Below, piece after piece: positions 61,933 to 64,000 of a stretch of 64,000 nt of DNA. Both the position numbers and the translations under genes were made by a program. Source of the DNA: Teredinibacter turnerae. GTDB taxonomy: Bacteria > Pseudomonadota > Gammaproteobacteria > Pseudomonadales > Cellvibrionaceae. The DNA lies in contig NZ_CP149817.1 in NCBI RefSeq assembly GCF_037935975.1, positions 2,542,001-2,606,000 on the forward strand, in the 5' to 3' direction. A model generated the notes under the pieces. That model saw only the letters and a list, made by a program, of their open reading frames with translations. It was not told the origin of the DNA and searched no databases. How positions within the stretch are numbered: the stretch's first letter is position 1; the number at the start of each line of letters is the position of its first letter.

Positions 61933-64000
61933 ATGAATGATATGACGTTAAGTAACCCTCTTCGAGATGTAGCCTCTTCTATTGGTGACGCTGGTGAGCG
62001 ACATCGCATTCGATGTTCTTCAGCTCTGCTTGAGTATGATTTACCGTTTTGCTTGGCTAGCTGGCACACATTGTTGCATACCGTTACTGCAAAAGCGGTT
62101 GCGGTCTCCACCCGTACAGAACGATTAGGTCCATGTAGTAACTCAAACACTGGACAAGATAAAAAATTACCTGACGAAACCGTCAAGTCTTGGATTTATT
62201 TACATAGTGAATTAACCGAGCAGTCAACTTTTAAGAGTCTGTTCGCGGAAGTAGAGCAGCAGTACAGCCGCTTGTCGTCTGCGCCAGATTCCGGTGTGTC
62301 GCTGTATAAAGAGGGAAAGGAAGAGGTCGACGGTGCTACCGGGCACGTCATATACATTATTGAAGATGGCTATGGCGGCACTATGTCGGACTTGAGTAGC
62401 GTTGAAATTGCTCTCATCCGCGAGCTGGATGGTTGGTATCTCGATTATGCATCGGCGATCTACAGCCCGGAATATATCGCAAATATCGCAGCACTTTGGC
62501 TACGGATTGCTCGCCAGGTTCACGAAGCGCCTAATATGTTGATTGCCTCAATTTCAATGTTAGATGAGGATGTTGAGCTTCGAGCTGAAATGGAGGGCCC
62601 TGCGCAGCCTGTCAACGGCAATTTAGTTAGCCGGTTCTGCGGCATTGCGCAATCATTCCCCGATAAAATAGCGGTGAAAGATCAGTCCCAATCGCTGACA
62701 TACGAGTGTGTAGATAAGCTAAGCGATTATTACGCGGCCGTTCTTAATGATGCTGGCACAGTAAAAGGCGAATGCGTAGGTGTCGCGTTTGATCGTAACG
62801 TGAAAATGATTGTTGCCCAGCTCGCTGTGCTAAAGGCAGGTGGCGTTTTTGTCCCAATGGATGCTGAGCAGCCTGCGGAACGGTTGCAGGCTATTGCAGA
62901 AGACGCGTCGATTCGTCTGGTGCTAACAGAGAAAAATTGTGCTTCTCTGCTGAATCAGTCGCTTCCAGACACCAACCTAATCGAAATACACTCTACCGAT
63001 TCCACCCTCACCGAATCGAATAGCCACAATCGAGATATTGCCGATTTACTCAATCAGAACGATATCGCTTATGTTATCTTTACTTCCGGTTCCACTGGCA
63101 GGCCGAAAGGCGTAAGGGTCAGTCACGGTAACTTGCTGAATTTTATCGAACATATAGATGCTTATATTCAGTCTATTGAGGTTGCAACCCAGTTTGCGCC
63201 GTTCACTTTTGATGCGTCGGTTGCTGAAATTCATGTAACACTGCTACATGGCGGCACTTTAGTATTACTGCCGAAATCTCTGATCGATGATCCATTAGCT
63301 CTACAGGCATACATGCGTGCTGAAGGTGTTAGCTTTGCCGCTTTCCCACCGCAATATGCGAAGCATCTCGCTCCAGAAAATTTACCCTGTTTAAAAGTTC
63401 TTCTCACCGCAGGCTCTGCGCCGGATCGTGAGCTCATTGCGCGTTGGCAACCTCATGTACGTTACTTAAATGCTTATGGCCCGACAGAAACCACTATCCT
63501 GTCGACGGCGTGGGAAGCGGATAGAGTGCCTGCAGTACACGAACCTATTGCTATGGGGTTGCCGATTCTTAACACCGCGGTCAGGGTAGTAAACCGGTTC
63601 GGCCAGGTGCTTCCAGAAGGGATCGTGGGTGAATTGCTGATAGGGGGCGCAGGCGTAGCACATGGTTATCTGAAGCAGTCGCAACTTTCAGCACGCAACT
63701 TTCTCGAGTTCGACAACAAGCGTTGGTATAAAAGTGGCGATCTATCTTGCTTCAACGCGAAAGACGGCCTTATTTTTGTCGGTCGTATTGACGATCAAAT
63801 TAAATTACGAGGCCATCGCCTTGAGCCTGGTGAGCTAGAAACGGCGATCTTGACGCTCCCATTTGTTGACACCGTTGCGGCGGTTGCCCATAAAGTCGAG
63901 GGGGATTATCGGCTTGCTATATTTTGTCAGGGGACGCAACAGGAAGAAACCGCTATGCGGGAATCTCTGCGCACTGTGATCCCCGCGTGGGCCATGCCAA
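61933..64000 (+). CDS. Nonribosomal peptide synthetase, partial (C-like, A domain)
   Basis: Open frame from ATG 61933 to the window edge (689 codons), cut off at the 3' side. Residues about 110-225 resemble only the end of a condensation domain (LDYASAIYSPEYIANIAALWLRI-type tail, in part SPEYIANIAAL); no HHxxxDG motif is present. The adenylation domain starts near 225 and shows LTYECVDKLS, FTSGSTGRPKG (383-393), FAPFTFDASVAEIH, NAYGPTE (513-519), GELLIGG, YKSGD (about 599) and GRIDDQIKLRGHRLEPGELE in parts. By eye against GrsA the pocket reads D-A-A-A-L-A-A-I-L, suggesting a hydrophobic amino acid, tentatively. The missing catalytic C domain fits a loading (initiation) module. Confidence 0.9.
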   Translation, partial: MNDMTLSNPLRDVASSIGDAGERHRIRCSSALLEYDLPFCLASWHTLLHTVTAKAVAVSTRTERLGPCSNSNTGQDKKLPDETVKSWIYLHSELTEQSTFKSLFAEVEQQYSRLSSAPDSGVSLYKEGKEEVDGATGHVIYIIEDGYGGTMSDLSSVEIALIRELDGWYLDYASAIYSPEYIANIAALWLRIARQVHEAPNMLIASISMLDEDVELRAEMEGPAQPVNGNLVSRFCGIAQSFPDKIAVKDQSQSLTYECVDKLSDYYAAVLNDAGTVKGECVGVAFDRNVKMIVAQLAVLKAGGVFVPMDAEQPAERLQAIAEDASIRLVLTEKNCASLLNQSLPDTNLIEIHSTDSTLTESNSHNRDIADLLNQNDIAYVIFTSGSTGRPKGVRVSHGNLLNFIEHIDAYIQSIEVATQFAPFTFDASVAEIHVTLLHGGTLVLLPKSLIDDPLALQAYMRAEGVSFAAFPPQYAKHLAPENLPCLKVLLTAGSAPDRELIARWQPHVRYLNAYGPTETTILSTAWEADRVPAVHEPIAMGLPILNTAVRVVNRFGQVLPEGIVGELLIGGAGVAHGYLKQSQLSARNFLEFDNKRWYKSGDLSCFNAKDGLIFVGRIDDQIKLRGHRLEPGELETAILTLPFVDTVAAVAHKVEGDYRLAIFCQGTQQEETAMRESLRTVIPAWAMP

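Overview
The window looks like chromosome of a marine gammaproteobacterium. Moderate GC, outer-membrane TonB receptor, arginine succinyltransferase (AST) catabolism, NhaC-type Na+/H+ exchange, a REP-associated transposase and very large secondary-metabolite genes all fit the Cellvibrionaceae (Teredinibacter/Saccharophagus-like, perhaps a shipworm symbiont). That placement is inference from gene content and protein style; no rRNA or tRNA gene was seen.

Region 1 (1-30,922, all + strand) is a modular cis-AT type I polyketide synthase followed by a tetronate cassette. Five single-module PKS proteins lie head to tail. The first enters the window from the left inside its KS domain, so the loading module and possibly more modules are outside. 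Domain order is (KS)-AT-DH-KR-ACP, KS-AT-DH-KR-ACP, KS-AT-KR-ACP, KS-AT-DH-KR-ACP, KS-AT-ACP. All five ATs carry the malonyl-type HAFH motif, and there is no ER and no C-terminal thioesterase. The last module leaves a beta-keto thioester, the substrate expected by the genes that follow: a FabH-like KAS III, an FkbH-like glyceryl-ACP synthase, a stand-alone ACP, a 2-oxoacid-dehydrogenase-type acyltransferase, an FAD enzyme, an alpha/beta hydrolase and a type II thioesterase. Apart from the FAD enzyme and thioesterase, these match the Agg1-Agg5 logic of agglomerin/spirotetronate pathways: make a tetronate ring from a glycerol-derived C3 unit, acetylate its hydroxymethyl group, eliminate acetate to an exocyclic methylene. 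The visible modules should also install a conjugated diene, so an intramolecular [4+2] (spirotetronate-like) product is possible.

Region 2 (31.0-35.2 kb) is accessory: an SRPBCC protein, a small membrane protein, a RAYT transposase with two decayed upstream copies and REP hairpins, an Mrr-type restriction enzyme, and a relic antitoxin.

Region 3 (35.3-41.9 kb) is arginine catabolism: an operon on the - strand of an M20 hydrolase, astA, astD and astB, divergent from a class III aminotransferase. The M20 enzyme and aminotransferase may stand in for AstE and AstC, which are not seen.

Region 4 (41.9-57.4 kb) holds a TPR-sulfotransferase, an Lrp/AsnC regulator, a TonB receptor, an NhaC antiporter, a tautomerase-like protein, an acyltransferase-3 protein, two unrecognised secreted proteins, a second sulfotransferase and a DUF2254 membrane protein. 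It is seeded with a 343-bp MITE-like element: two near-identical inverted copies flanked by TA, one decayed copy and one solo end. One copy sits inside a second inverted-repeat element.

Region 5 (57.4-64.0 kb) is a gene-poor AT-rich stretch, then an MMPL/RND exporter and the start of an NRPS gene (decayed condensation-like N-terminus plus adenylation domain) that runs off the right edge, probably the beginning of a second biosynthetic cluster.
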